Part shown: positions 1-8,290 of the stretch, in pieces
Position numbering within the stretch: the stretch's first letter is position 1
Layout: each line of letters begins with the position of its first letter
Assembly: GCA_020831765.1 (NCBI GenBank)
Contig: JAFIFY010000107.1
Coordinates: 1-48,248 of the forward strand
DNA from: Phycisphaeraceae bacterium
GTDB lineage: Bacteria > Planctomycetota > Phycisphaerae > Phycisphaerales > Phycisphaeraceae
DNA length: 48,248 bases
Direction: 5' to 3'
Made by a program: the position numbers and the translations under genes
Notes under the pieces: model-generated
Told to the model about the DNA's origin: nothing
Database searches by the model: none
Seen by the model: the letters and a program-made list of their open reading frames with translations, nothing else

Positions 1-113
1 TAACGCAAACCATGTACGAGATGACCTTTACACTGCCCGACGACCCCCAACCCCAGAAAATCCTCCTCAAACTCGACCCCGAACAGCAGATACTCCATGA
101 ACTCATCTGTTGA
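1..113 (+). CDS. IS1634-like transposase, C-terminal end only
   Basis: The reading frame encodes the last 36 or so residues of the transposase, ending in the same HELIC-stop as the full ORF at 342-1412. The 5' part is beyond the window edge, so it cannot be told whether this copy is intact or carries the internal deletion of its neighbour. Confidence 0.75.
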   Translation, partial: TQTMYEMTFTLPDDPQPQKILLKLDPEQQILHELIC

Positions 114-139
114 CTGGGTGTCCCAATGTTGAAGTCAGG
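1..139 (+). mobile_element. Right end of an IS1634-like element (partial, cut by window edge)
   Basis: This stretch matches 1300-1438 base for base except one position (T at 115, C at 1414). It carries the last codons of the transposase (stop TGA at 111-113) and the right terminal repeat, TGTTGAAGTCAGG at 127-139. The rest of the element lies outside the window. The copy is in the same orientation as the second copy and separated from it by 108 bp. The single mismatch argues that this is a real second copy rather than a duplicated assembly end. Confidence 0.85.
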
Positions 140-284
140 AAAGTATCGACGCGAGGGGCGGCCGTTTTTCTCGGTGGCCCTGGAGAAGGCGCGGCGATAG
201 CTGTTTCGCTTCGGTTGGCTTCTTGGCAGGCGTTGCCATGGCCTTCACCTGACTTCAACACACGGCTAAAACGCGTTCATAAGT

Positions 285-299
285 CCTTGTTTTACAAGG
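285..299 (+). repeat. Small hairpin in the IS leader
   Basis: CCTTGT, a three-base loop TTT, then ACAAGG form a perfect 6-bp stem 42 bp before the transposase start. Hairpins in IS leaders can limit read-in translation or transcription; that role here is inference. Confidence 0.35.
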
Positions 300-341
300 G
301 GTGGATTCTGGAAATGGGTGTCCCGCGCGTAAAATGGGGCG

Positions 342-1412
342 ATGTTCGTGCGCCAAAAGGCCAATCGTTCGGGCTCCACCAGCGTGCAGGTGATCAGCAA
401 ATCCGGGGGTTATCACGTGGTCAAGACGATGGGCTCGGCAAGTGATCCGCAGGAGATCGCCCGTTTGGTCGAACTGGCCAAGCTGTTCATCGCCAGACGA
501 CGGGCTCAGCCTTCGTTGTTCCCCCTCGACCAGCAACGCAACGCCGCGGTTCTGGATGTGGTCCGCACGCTTCAGAACGCTTCGATCCGTACTGTGGGCC
601 CGGAGTTGATCCTCGGCCGACTGTTTGATGGGATCGGCTTCAACGCGATTGATGAACCGTTGTTCCGCGATGTGGTACTGGCCCGACTGGCTTATCCAAC
701 AAGCAAGGCGAAAACCGTGGACTATTTGTTCCGCTATCGGGGCAGAACCGTCAGCGTTCAGGAGATTTATCGCTTCCTGGACCGCCTGAATCAGCGTTAC
801 GCCGATCAGGCCCGGCGGATCGCCTATCACCATTCACGCGGGATTCTCGGGGCCATCACCGTGGTCTTCTACGACATGACCACCCGAGAGCGGGGTCTGC
901 GGCGCCTGCGTCGCCAGATTCGTAGCGGCCGCTTGACCAAGAGCAGTCTCAATCAGCGCGGCTACAACAAGTTCCTGCGGATGGAAGGCCAGATGAACAT
1001 CTCGATCGACGAGGAAAGCATCGAGCAGGCCGCGCGATGGGATGGCCTGAAGGGCTATCGGACCAGCACCACACTTCCACCGGATGAGGTGATCGAAAGT
1101 TACGGCCAGTTGTGGCGGATCGAGAAGGCATTCCGCATCTCCAAGACCGACCTGCGCATCCGCCCGGTCCATCACTATCGGCGACGGAGAATCCAAGCCC
1201 ACATCCTCGTCGCCTTTGTCGCCTACACCATCCACAAGGAACTGGAGCGACGGCTGGAGGTCGCCGGACGGCCCATGAGTCCGTCAAGAGCCATTGAGCT
1301 AACGCAAACCATGTACGAGATGACCTTTACACTGCCCGACGACCCCCAACCCCAGAAAATCCTCCTCAAACTCGACCCCGAACAGCAGATACTCCATGAA
1401 CTCATCTGTTGA
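342..1412 (+). pseudogene. IS1634-family transposase with central in-frame deletion
   Basis: The 356-residue product starts like IS1634 transposases (MFVRQKANRSGSTSVQV, then KTMGSASDPQEI). It reaches the first catalytic Asp in FYDMTT (about residue 179), but then jumps straight to the late region RERGLRRLRRQIRSGRL and continues normally through the C-terminal DDE-fold motif with the catalytic Glu (LWRIEKAFRISKTDLRIRP). Family members normally have some 150-200 residues between these parts, including the second catalytic Asp. The frame is kept across the junction, so a shortened protein could be made but should not catalyse transposition. ATG at 342 was chosen because it gives the family N-terminus. 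The missing segment is inferred from family knowledge. Confidence 0.8.
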
Positions 1413-1438
1413 CCGGGTGTCCCAATGTTGAAGTCAGG

Positions 1439-1622
1439 AAATAATGGCTTTCAATTCTCCGTAGGGCGTTGAATCAGGGTTTCCCGGCCTCAATGCGCTC
1501 GGGTGCGGGAGCTGCATGCACCGCTTTGCGCACCACCTTTGAATCGTCGGCTTTTTCACTTACCGCCCGGGCGGGGTGTTCATCGGTGACGCTTCGATAA
1601 AGACGATCGGCGATGGCTTGAC
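1439..1622. other. Gene-free flank between IS and sulfatase remnant
   Basis: I see no gene, RNA or clear repeat here. It may contain further decayed sulfatase sequence, but no sulfatase motif can be read in any frame. Confidence 0.4.
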
Positions 1623-2342
1623 CACTATCGGGACGCCGATACTCCGCTGCCGAGGATGAATGAATCAGAGCGTAAACACCTGGGACTGAGCGGTGTCGAG
1701 TAGATTTTCTCCGCCGCGCTTATGCAGCGCTGGTGAGCCACGTGGCTGAGCAGGTCTGGCGCAATCTGCACCCACTTGTTGGGACCGGTCCTACCCACGA
1801 CACGCTGATCATCTTCACCTCGGATCACGGCGAGCATTTGGGTGATCTTGGTCAGGTTCGGAAGGGGCCGCCGGGCTTGGGAAGCTGTGCGCGGAGCCCC
1901 TGATCTTCTCGCTGCCCGGCCGAGCGCCAGCCGGTCATCGGCGCGATGAGTTGATCGAACGGGTCGATGTGATGCCGACGATGCTGGATGCGGCGGGAAT
2001 GGAAGATTTCGGCCGGTGTGCAGGGCCGGTCATTCTGGCCGCTGCTGACCGGCGGGGAATACCAGCCGCGCACAAGCGCTTGGTTTGAGTACCGCATGCC
2101 ACACGGCCGAACGACCAAGGCGATCCGCACTCGCCGATATTGATACATCATGGCGAATGCTGGTGGCCAGTGGCTGTTTGATCTGGAAACCGATCCGGGC
2201 GAACTGACCAATCGGGTCAAGGAACCTTTCCACAGCGAAGCGCATGAAGCATTGCGCCTTGAGCTTCTCCGCCGGACGTTCGATACCGGCCGACAGAACC
2301 TGAACCGCACCGGTGATCACCGACCTCGACCGGCACCGATCA
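1623..2342 (+). pseudogene. Sulfatase remnant (3' third, several frameshifts)
   Basis: Sulfatase-like sequence can be read only by changing frame. It runs from HYRDADTPLP (from 1623), to RRAYAALVSHVAEQVW with LIIFTSDHGEHLGD (frame starting at 1712), to EPLIFSLPGRAPAGH and DVMPTMLDAAG (frame starting at 1894), and finally to PLLTGGEYQPRTSAWFEYR (frame starting at 2036). An in-frame TGA at 2141-2143 interrupts the last frame, before WLFDLETDPGELTN. SDHGE and DLETDPGE are signatures of the C-terminal half of the alkaline-phosphatase-superfamily sulfatases. The N-terminal part with the formylglycine motif (C/S-x-P-x-R) is absent. The decay and the IS just upstream suggest loss of a polysaccharide sulfatase. 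It runs tail to tail into the sugar dehydrogenase gene. Confidence 0.85.
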
Positions 2343-3554
2343 TGACCCGGACTCATCGTTTTCCGCCTGATCGCGATCCGGCACGATGCGGAACAGACGG
2401 CCATTGATCTCGTCGGTCAGAACGTAGATCCCGCCATCGGGCCCTTGGCCAAGCCAACGGATGCGTTCCCGGAATTGCAGGTTCGTCTGGCCAACGACCT
2501 TGCCATCCTCCAAGTGGATTCTCCTGATCTGCTGGCTCGCGAGGCCGCCGGCCAGCAAGTCGCCGCGCCAGTCGGGAAACTCATCGCCGGTGTAGACCAT
2601 CAGGCCCGAGGGTGCCAGGGCGGGAGTCCACACCGCCTTGGGATCGACCATGCCTTCCTTGGTGGTTTTCTCCGAGATGCGGGGGCCGAAATACTCGCGG
2701 CTGTAAGTCACTTCCGGCCAGCCGTAGTTTTTGCCCTTTTCCAAAAGATTGAGTTCATCACCGCCCCGTGATCCGTGTTCGGTCGCCCAGAGTTCGCCGG
2801 TCGTGGGGTGCCGGACCATGCCCTGGATGTTGCGATGGCCCCAGCTCCAGATGAATGGATCGATATCCGGATCATCATCGTTGAAGGGGTTATCCTCCGG
2901 CGCTTCGCCGTCAGCATCCATGCGCAGGACTTTACCCAAGTGAGAAGCGAGATTCTGGGCGCGCTCACGGATCAGCTCACCGTCCAGTCGCGTCGGCGGG
3001 TTACCCCCATCGCCAATCGACAAGAGCAGCGTACCATCAGGCAGCCACACGATGCGCGAGCCAAAATGCTGACCACCGGGCTTGGCATCGTTGACCTGGA
3101 AAATCGTCTCGACATCTTCAAGCTTGGTCAGATCATCGTTGATGCGGGCTCGCGTCAGCACGGTTCGATTCGCTCGATTGTTCCCGACCGAATGGGTGAA
3201 GTAGATCAGGCGGTTCTTCTCGAACTCCGGATGCAGCACAAGGTCCATCAGGCCACCCTGACCCTGCGCCAGAATATCCGGCAGACCCTCGACTTCATCG
3301 CCGCGAAGCCTGCCGTTCTCGATGACACGAAGCCTTCCTTCACGCTCGGTCACCAGCATGGTGCGTTGATCCGGCAGCCAGACCGCCGCCCATGGCCGCA
3401 TCAGACCGGCCGTCACCGTTTGGTCGCGCCAACCGGTTTCCGCCGGGGCTCGGCCCACAGGCTCCACCGGACCGGACAAATCCGCGCGACACGACATGGC
3501 CCATCCCAAGACCATCACGATGCATAGACCCATGAAGCTGATTGATCTGAACAT
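2340..3554 (-). CDS. Secreted PQQ-dependent sugar dehydrogenase (soluble aldose dehydrogenase type)
   Basis: The 404-residue protein belongs to the soluble glucose/sorbosone dehydrogenase family (like E. coli YliI), six-bladed propellers that oxidise aldoses with PQQ. It begins with a signal peptide (MFRSISFMGLCIVMVLGWAM, then SCRADL). Family signatures follow: RPWAAVWLPDQRTMLVTER, GQGGLMDLVLHPEF, LLLSIGDGG, WSWGHRNIQGM and LWATEHGSRGGDELN. The last two hold the usual catalytic His region and the Ca/PQQ ligands. A start at 3554 is preferred over an upstream ATG at 3620 because AAGGAG lies 10 nt before it and the signal peptide starts there. The gene is divergent from the aldo/keto reductase. 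The real substrate cannot be told from sequence; no PQQ synthesis gene is in the window. Confidence 0.88.
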   Translation of the reverse strand: MFRSISFMGLCIVMVLGWAMSCRADLSGPVEPVGRAPAETGWRDQTVTAGLMRPWAAVWLPDQRTMLVTEREGRLRVIENGRLRGDEVEGLPDILAQGQGGLMDLVLHPEFEKNRLIYFTHSVGNNRANRTVLTRARINDDLTKLEDVETIFQVNDAKPGGQHFGSRIVWLPDGTLLLSIGDGGNPPTRLDGELIRERAQNLASHLGKVLRMDADGEAPEDNPFNDDDPDIDPFIWSWGHRNIQGMVRHPTTGELWATEHGSRGGDELNLLEKGKNYGWPEVTYSREYFGPRISEKTTKEGMVDPKAVWTPALAPSGLMVYTGDEFPDWRGDLLAGGLASQQIRRIHLEDGKVVGQTNLQFRERIRWLGQGPDGGIYVLTDEINGRLFRIVPDRDQAENDESGS

Positions 3555-3706
3555 GCCTATAACGCTCCTTATCCGAAACCTGCGATTCAATACGCGATTT
3601 TGCGCCCCATACTCACACACTTTCCAATCGCGAGCCAGTCACGTGAGCCTGGCCTACCCCTATCCTAGCCGCCATGGAGTGGCGAGGGCCATTCTTCACT
3701 TTGCTG

Positions 3707-3712
3707 GATAAT
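3707..3712 (+). promoter_or_regulatory. Possible -10 box upstream of the aldo/keto reductase
   Basis: GATAAT lies 46 bp before the reductase start, in the 203-bp divergent intergenic space. No convincing -35 box is seen 16-18 bp upstream, so this is only a candidate. Confidence 0.22.
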
Positions 3713-3757
3713 GGATTGTGTTACCATCCGGTCATCGCATGATCAAGGAGTCATCTG

Positions 3758-4816
3758 ATGGAATATCGACTTTTCGGCCGAACCGGCGTCCGTGTCAGCC
3801 CACTATGCCTTGGGTGCATGATGTTCGGCGGCAAGACCGATCTCGACGAATCCTGTCGCATGATTGACCGGGCGATCGATGCTGGGATCAATTTTCTGGA
3901 TACCGCCAATGTCTATGGAACCGGACGCAGCGAAGAGGTGACCGGCGAAGCGCTCCAGCGCAACGGTCATCGCGATTTCATCTTCCTGGCCACCAAGTGC
4001 CATGGAAACATGCACAAAGCGCCCGGCGAGGACCAGACCGGGCCAGAGGCGGAGCGCAAGCGCCTGCATGCGCGGCTCAACCCCAATCAGTGGGGCAACT
4101 CGCGCCGCCAGATCGTCGAGCAATGTGAAGCGTCGCTCAAGCGTCTGAAGACCGATTGGATCGATCTTTATCAGATACACCGGCCGCACCCGGACTGTGC
4201 GATCGATGAAACACTGCGCGCGATGGATGACCTGATCCGGTCCGGCAAGGTGCGCTACATCGGAACGAGCACATTCGCCGCCTGGCAAGTGGTTGAGGCC
4301 CACTGGATGAGCGAGCGTTACGGCCTGTCACGCTTCGTCTGTGAGCAACCTCCCTACCACCTGCTTGACCGCCGTATCGAGCGCGAACTGATTCCGATGT
4401 GCCGATCCTTCGGCATGGCGATCATTCCCTGGTCACCCCTGGCCGGCGGATTCCTGACCGGCAAGTATCGGCGCGGCGAGAAACCGCCGGAAGGGGCGCG
4501 GATCAATCCCGATAACCACCGTGCCGCCATGCTCACGGATGAACGGGCATACGATGTCGTCGAAACCCTCGACCGACTGGCCGCGACCAAACGCCGCACC
4601 CCCGGACAGTTGGCCCTGGCCTGGTGCATGAACCAGCCGGGCATCACCAGTCCGATCATCGGGCCGCGAACGATGGAACAGCTTGAAGACAACCTCGGTG
4701 CCGTGGAGGTTGCGATCACCGACGAAGACCGCGCGGCACTCGATGCGGTGTCATCACCCGGCGGGCATATCGCCGAGTTCTATAACGCCAACTTCGGTCC
4801 GAATCCCCACCGATAG
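3758..4816 (+). CDS. Aldo/keto reductase
   Basis: The product (352 aa) is a typical NAD(P)H-dependent (beta/alpha)8 aldo/keto reductase of the voltage-channel-beta/YghZ-like branch. The catalytic tetrad is visible: Asp48 and Tyr53 in DTANVY, Lys80 in LATK and His141 in LYQIHRPHPD. GTS (about 264) and the late IIGPRTMEQLEDN contribute to cofactor binding. CAAGGAG sits 8 nt before the ATG. No signal peptide is present, so it acts in the cytoplasm. Lying head to head with a sugar dehydrogenase it may handle sugars or sugar-derived aldehydes, but the substrate is unknown. Confidence 0.93.
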   Translation: MEYRLFGRTGVRVSPLCLGCMMFGGKTDLDESCRMIDRAIDAGINFLDTANVYGTGRSEEVTGEALQRNGHRDFIFLATKCHGNMHKAPGEDQTGPEAERKRLHARLNPNQWGNSRRQIVEQCEASLKRLKTDWIDLYQIHRPHPDCAIDETLRAMDDLIRSGKVRYIGTSTFAAWQVVEAHWMSERYGLSRFVCEQPPYHLLDRRIERELIPMCRSFGMAIIPWSPLAGGFLTGKYRRGEKPPEGARINPDNHRAAMLTDERAYDVVETLDRLAATKRRTPGQLALAWCMNQPGITSPIIGPRTMEQLEDNLGAVEVAITDEDRAALDAVSSPGGHIAEFYNANFGPNPHR

Positions 4817-4855
4817 GTCGATGGCGGCAGGATCAACACCATCACCGAATAAAAC

Positions 4856-5641
4856 TCACCCGCCCGGCGGACGGTAGAAATACCAGAGCTGATTCGGAAA
4901 GTACTCGGGTTCCAGCGGCCGCGATTCGACATGGCCATCGAAGAAGCTGACTCCGGTTCTGCCTCGATGGCGCTTGTCATTGGGATGGATGGCGCGTGAA
5001 CCGGCAGGGTTGCCGTTGTTGAAGGGCGTATGGTTGGGCGAGTGCATGTCAAAGAAGCCGAGTTGAAAGCCCACCGCCCGCCCCTGTGCAATCTCGATAT
5101 TGAATCCCACCGAGGAGGGGCTGTAGTCGATCTGATCAAGGTGGACAAGGCGAATCTCATACGTGCCGCCATAGTCGCGCCTCGCCCAACCATCCGGCTC
5201 CCGCTGAATGCCGTTGTTCGCGGTGTAGTGGATGACGCCATCATTCAGCGACAGGGCGGGACAGCGGTAGATGCGATGATCCTGGAAAAACTCGTGGAGC
5301 CGATCACGACTGCGCAGTTCATCGGAGCTGAGCGCATCGAGTCCGAAATATGGCCCAAACAGCGGCGCCCAGAAAGCCTGCCCCGCGCCGAAGGAGCCGC
5401 CGCTGAAATCATCCAGCGGCACAATGTTTCGATGGTCAGCACTGTAGCTATAGGCGGCCTGGGCGAAATTGCGCACACGCGTCGCGCAGATGGTCGCATG
5501 AGCAGCCGTACGCGCGGCCTGCAACGCCGGCAATAATAACCCGATCAAGAGCGCGATGATGGCGATGACCACCAGCAGCTCAATCAGCGTGAAGGCGTTG
5601 GGTGGACGCACGTTTCCAGTACAGCCTGAAGTCGCCGGCAT
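4856..5641 (-). CDS. Prepilin-type N-terminal domain protein (type II secretion pseudopilin-like)
   Basis: This 261-residue protein opens with a short basic leader followed by NAFTLIELLVVIAIIALLIG, the class III prepilin signal in which a peptidase cleaves before Phe and methylates it. The conserved Glu at +5 is present. The hydrophobic helix runs to LLPALQAARTAA. The C-terminal part ends with VSFFDGHVES, the H/DGHV-type motif usual in the large planctomycete/Lentisphaerae families of prepilin-like proteins. GAGGAG lies 9 nt before the ATG. Planctomycete genomes hold many such paralogues, usually without a neighbouring secretion operon, as here. Whether it joins a pilus or is an exported structural or binding protein is unknown. 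Confidence 0.88.
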   Translation of the reverse strand: MPATSGCTGNVRPPNAFTLIELLVVIAIIALLIGLLLPALQAARTAAHATICATRVRNFAQAAYSYSADHRNIVPLDDFSGGSFGAGQAFWAPLFGPYFGLDALSSDELRSRDRLHEFFQDHRIYRCPALSLNDGVIHYTANNGIQREPDGWARRDYGGTYEIRLVHLDQIDYSPSSVGFNIEIAQGRAVGFQLGFFDMHSPNHTPFNNGNPAGSRAIHPNDKRHRGRTGVSFFDGHVESRPLEPEYFPNQLWYFYRPPGG

Positions 5642-5860
5642 GATTCACTGCTCCTCGACCCCCTACCGCACACGAACGTCGCGGTGTGAATTCGACGGAT
5701 AAGTCTATCGCCGCTGTTGACTTCAGACTACCTCGATTTACGTCCATCTTGCCACAGGGACAATCCATCCGACAGGAGACTTGGATTCCCGGTCGGCAAC
5801 CCACCTCAATCCCGACACGGATTCCGATCGGCAGTCGCCGCACCGGTGCAATGTACTGGT

Positions 5861-6748
5861 CTATACCAATTTCTCGCGGGATAGATGTTCCCGGATCGCA
5901 TCGCGGGTATCGTGCCGTTTCATGGCGAAATCGATGAAGCACTTGGCGTATTCGATCCGGTTGCCGATATCGTAACGCCGAGCCCGCCAGGCCAGGGCAT
6001 ACATGGGCTTGCGCTGGGCCAGCAGGTTCATGGCATCGGTCAGTTGGATTTCACCGCCCACACCCTCGCGCGTCTGATCGATGCATTGGAAGATGTCGGA
6101 TTCGAAGATATACCGCCCAGCGATGGCCAGGTCGGTGGGAGCTTCATCCACCGCCGGTTTCTCCACCAGTCGATCAAGCCGGTACAGATTCGATCCCTCA
6201 CTCACCGGCGCGCCGTCCACCACACCATATCGAACGACCCATTCACGCGGCACGTGATGCACGGCCACGACGCTCGAACCGGTGGTCTGGTAGGCCTCGA
6301 CCAGTTGCCGCAGCCCGGGTCTGGTCTCGTCCGAAGGTGGCGCGATGATGGTATCGCCCAGCAGTACGGCGAACGGCTCATGACCAATATGGTCCGCGCC
6401 CAGCCGAATGGCATCGCCCAGGCCCCGTTGCACTTTCTGTCGAATATAGAAGATGCGGCATTTGTCGCCGATCGACTGGACCGAATCAACCAGGTCTTCT
6501 TTGCCGTTCTCACGGAGGAACACCTCCAGGTCCGGCGAATAATCGAAATGATTCTCGATCGATTGCTTGCCGCGCCCGGTGATGATCAGGATGTCCTCGA
6601 TGCCGCTCTCCACCGCCTCCTCGATCACATACTGGAGCACGGGTTTATCGATGATCGGCAGCATCTCCTTGGGCATGCTCTTGGTCGCCGGGAGCAGGCG
6701 GGTGCCGAATCCGGCGGCGGGGATGATGGCCTTCTTGACCTGATGCAT
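5861..6748 (-). CDS. galU: GalU-type UTP-sugar-1-phosphate uridylyltransferase
   Basis: The protein (295 aa) is a full-length GalU-family nucleotidyltransferase. The N-terminus KKAIIPAAGFGTRLLPATKS holds the nucleotide-binding signature, followed by KEMLPIIDKPVLQYVIEE and the typical LLGDTI region with the metal-binding Asp. The family makes UDP-glucose from UTP and glucose-1-phosphate. The start at 6748 is preferred to the ATG at 6772 because AGAGGAG stands just upstream and the family begins there. The gene follows the GHMP kinase by 74 bp in the same direction, so they are probably co-transcribed. That pairing leaves open that its substrate is glucuronate-1-phosphate instead of, or as well as, glucose-1-phosphate. 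Confidence 0.92.
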   Translation of the reverse strand: MHQVKKAIIPAAGFGTRLLPATKSMPKEMLPIIDKPVLQYVIEEAVESGIEDILIITGRGKQSIENHFDYSPDLEVFLRENGKEDLVDSVQSIGDKCRIFYIRQKVQRGLGDAIRLGADHIGHEPFAVLLGDTIIAPPSDETRPGLRQLVEAYQTTGSSVVAVHHVPREWVVRYGVVDGAPVSEGSNLYRLDRLVEKPAVDEAPTDLAIAGRYIFESDIFQCIDQTREGVGGEIQLTDAMNLLAQRKPMYALAWRARRYDIGNRIEYAKCFIDFAMKRHDTRDAIREHLSREKLV

Positions 6749-6822
6749 CGCGGTGAACTCCTCTGGTTGCATTCAAGGGTTGGCATGGGCCCACCCGGCC
6801 GTGGCGTCCCGAATGGTCAGGA

Positions 6823-7821
6823 TTACTGAACCTCGGGAATCAGAAACTGGGCCCCGAAGGATTCATAGGCCTGGCACATCTTTTCCTGGCGATCCGGATC
6901 GCCATCCCAGGTGCCGATGACCGCGCCGCCACTACCGGCGAACTTCACCGAAGCGCCCAGTTGACGACCGGTCTCGACCAATCGCTTGTTGCCAGGGCTG
7001 ATGCGCACCAGTTTCGAACGAAGATTGAAGTTGGCGTCCATCAGCGGGCCGATCTCGGTGCCGCGCCCGGCGACGATCAGGTCACGGGACTCCTGGGCGA
7101 AACCCGCGAAGTCCCGCATCGCGGCGACCACCGTGGGGTCGCCCCGGTTGAAACGGCTCCGCAGGTCGTTGTGCGTCACCTCGGTGCCCTCGGCCAGGTT
7201 GTCATGAAAAGCGATGAACAGGGGCGGCAGGAGCGCGGGATCGAGACTTTCGTAGTGACCGTGGCCGTCACGCTCCATCCGTGTCCGGTCGAAGTCCATG
7301 AAGACGACGCCCTCGTAGGCCTGAATGACCCGATCCTGAAGACCAGCGCCGATGCCAAGTTCATCGAGTTCAACGCTTAGGATCAGATTCGGCAGCACGG
7401 GGCGCGGCACATGGACGCCATAGAAGCTCATCAGGGCGCGCATCACCGCGGTGATGATGCCGCTCGAGCCGGCAAGCCCCACACGCACGGGAATCGTCGT
7501 CTCGTATTCGATCGTGAAGTTGCGGTCGTCCAACTTCTGGCCGTTCTCGCGGCAATAGGAGTAGAACCGCTTGATCGCGGCCTTGATGAGGCGAATGCCC
7601 CCGTAGTAGCCGTTGAGTTCCACATCATCCACCAACGCCTTGAGTGAGGGAAACTCAAGCATGTCACGCCGACGCGGCACGATGCTCAGGCGCGGCGATT
7701 CATAGCATGTCACCTCAGCCCAGTAATTGCGAACGATCAGCGAAATGGTCTTGCCGAAATAGCCGTCCGACGGGTTCCCAATCAAACCCGCACGGGCGTA
7801 GGCTCGTGTCTTGATGATCAT
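6823..7821 (-). CDS. GHMP kinase, glucuronokinase-like
   Basis: The 332-residue protein has the three GHMP-kinase motifs: an N-terminal substrate motif (ARAGLIGNPSDGYFGKTIS, residues 9-27), the glycine-rich ATP loop PVRVGLAGSSGIITA (111-125), and a C-terminal motif KFAGSGGAVIG near residue 300. The start GNPSDGYFGKT and the sequence ELGIGAGLQDRVIQAYEG most resemble plant-type glucuronokinase (D-glucuronate plus ATP to glucuronate-1-phosphate). The start at 7821 has AGGAGG 12 nt upstream and begins with the family N-terminus; the upstream ATG at 7887 lacks support. The neighbour is a GalU-type enzyme able in principle to convert the product to a UDP-sugar, and a uronate-releasing lyase lies upstream. 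A related uronate kinase activity is possible. Confidence 0.8.
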   Translation of the reverse strand: MIIKTRAYARAGLIGNPSDGYFGKTISLIVRNYWAEVTCYESPRLSIVPRRRDMLEFPSLKALVDDVELNGYYGGIRLIKAAIKRFYSYCRENGQKLDDRNFTIEYETTIPVRVGLAGSSGIITAVMRALMSFYGVHVPRPVLPNLILSVELDELGIGAGLQDRVIQAYEGVVFMDFDRTRMERDGHGHYESLDPALLPPLFIAFHDNLAEGTEVTHNDLRSRFNRGDPTVVAAMRDFAGFAQESRDLIVAGRGTEIGPLMDANFNLRSKLVRISPGNKRLVETGRQLGASVKFAGSGGAVIGTWDGDPDRQEKMCQAYESFGAQFLIPEVQ

Positions 7822-8290
7822 GATTGAATCGCTCCTCCTGCCCCGCCTGACCAGCGGCTTGGCGAGCAGCCCCGCAGGGTATCGCATCGCCGGGGTGACT
7901 GGTTAGCGAATCGTGCCTGACTCCGCGGGCGAGCCTGATTCGGCGATTCTACGTTGGAACGCCGGGGCTACCCGCGGCGCGACCAAAGCGGGCTGGCGAA
8001 TGGCCTCAAGTCCGACCCACAACGTCACCGCTACCGGACTCAAGCAACTCTGCTTCATGCAATGGAATATGACAAGCCAATCCGGCCCGGCTCAAACCAA
8101 ATCCTGCCCGGGCCGATTGTGCCAACGCTACAAACCGCGCCGACGGACCTGCCGACCGAGCCAACCAAGGCCAGGCTCGAGACGATCCGGGCGATCGCGG
8201 CACCATGTCACCAACCTGAAGCGCGGCCATGCGCCTCCAGCCAACGAATCGGGACCGCTGAATCCAGATTTCATCGTGCCGCCCGCCGTC
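7822..8290. other. 469-bp gene-free stretch upstream of the GHMP kinase
   Basis: No supported gene is seen; open frames here are on the wrong strand and antisense to the lyase. The region should hold either the promoter of the kinase-galU pair or a long spacer in an operon with the lyase. No clear sigma-70 boxes, riboswitch or terminator could be identified by eye. Confidence 0.4.

Larger units (their letters stand above)
248..1438 (+). mobile_element. IS1634-like insertion sequence, internally deleted copy
   Basis: The element is bounded by a perfect 13-bp terminal inverted repeat: CCTGACTTCAACA at 248-260 and its reverse complement TGTTGAAGTCAGG at 1426-1438. At 1191 bp it is much shorter than usual IS1634-family elements (about 1.5-2 kb), because the transposase has lost its central catalytic part. 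Both ends are kept, so the copy could in principle be moved in trans by an intact relative. A clear target-site duplication was not found. The exact outer base of each end is uncertain by a few bases, because A residues follow both right ends. Confidence 0.8.

Noticed and set aside
238-1453. Near-match ATGGCCTTCA / ATGGCTTTCA flanking the IS as a target-site duplication
   Set aside because: The right copy is offset by 5 bp from the terminal repeat and has a mismatch; IS1634 elements usually make 5-6 bp exact duplications.
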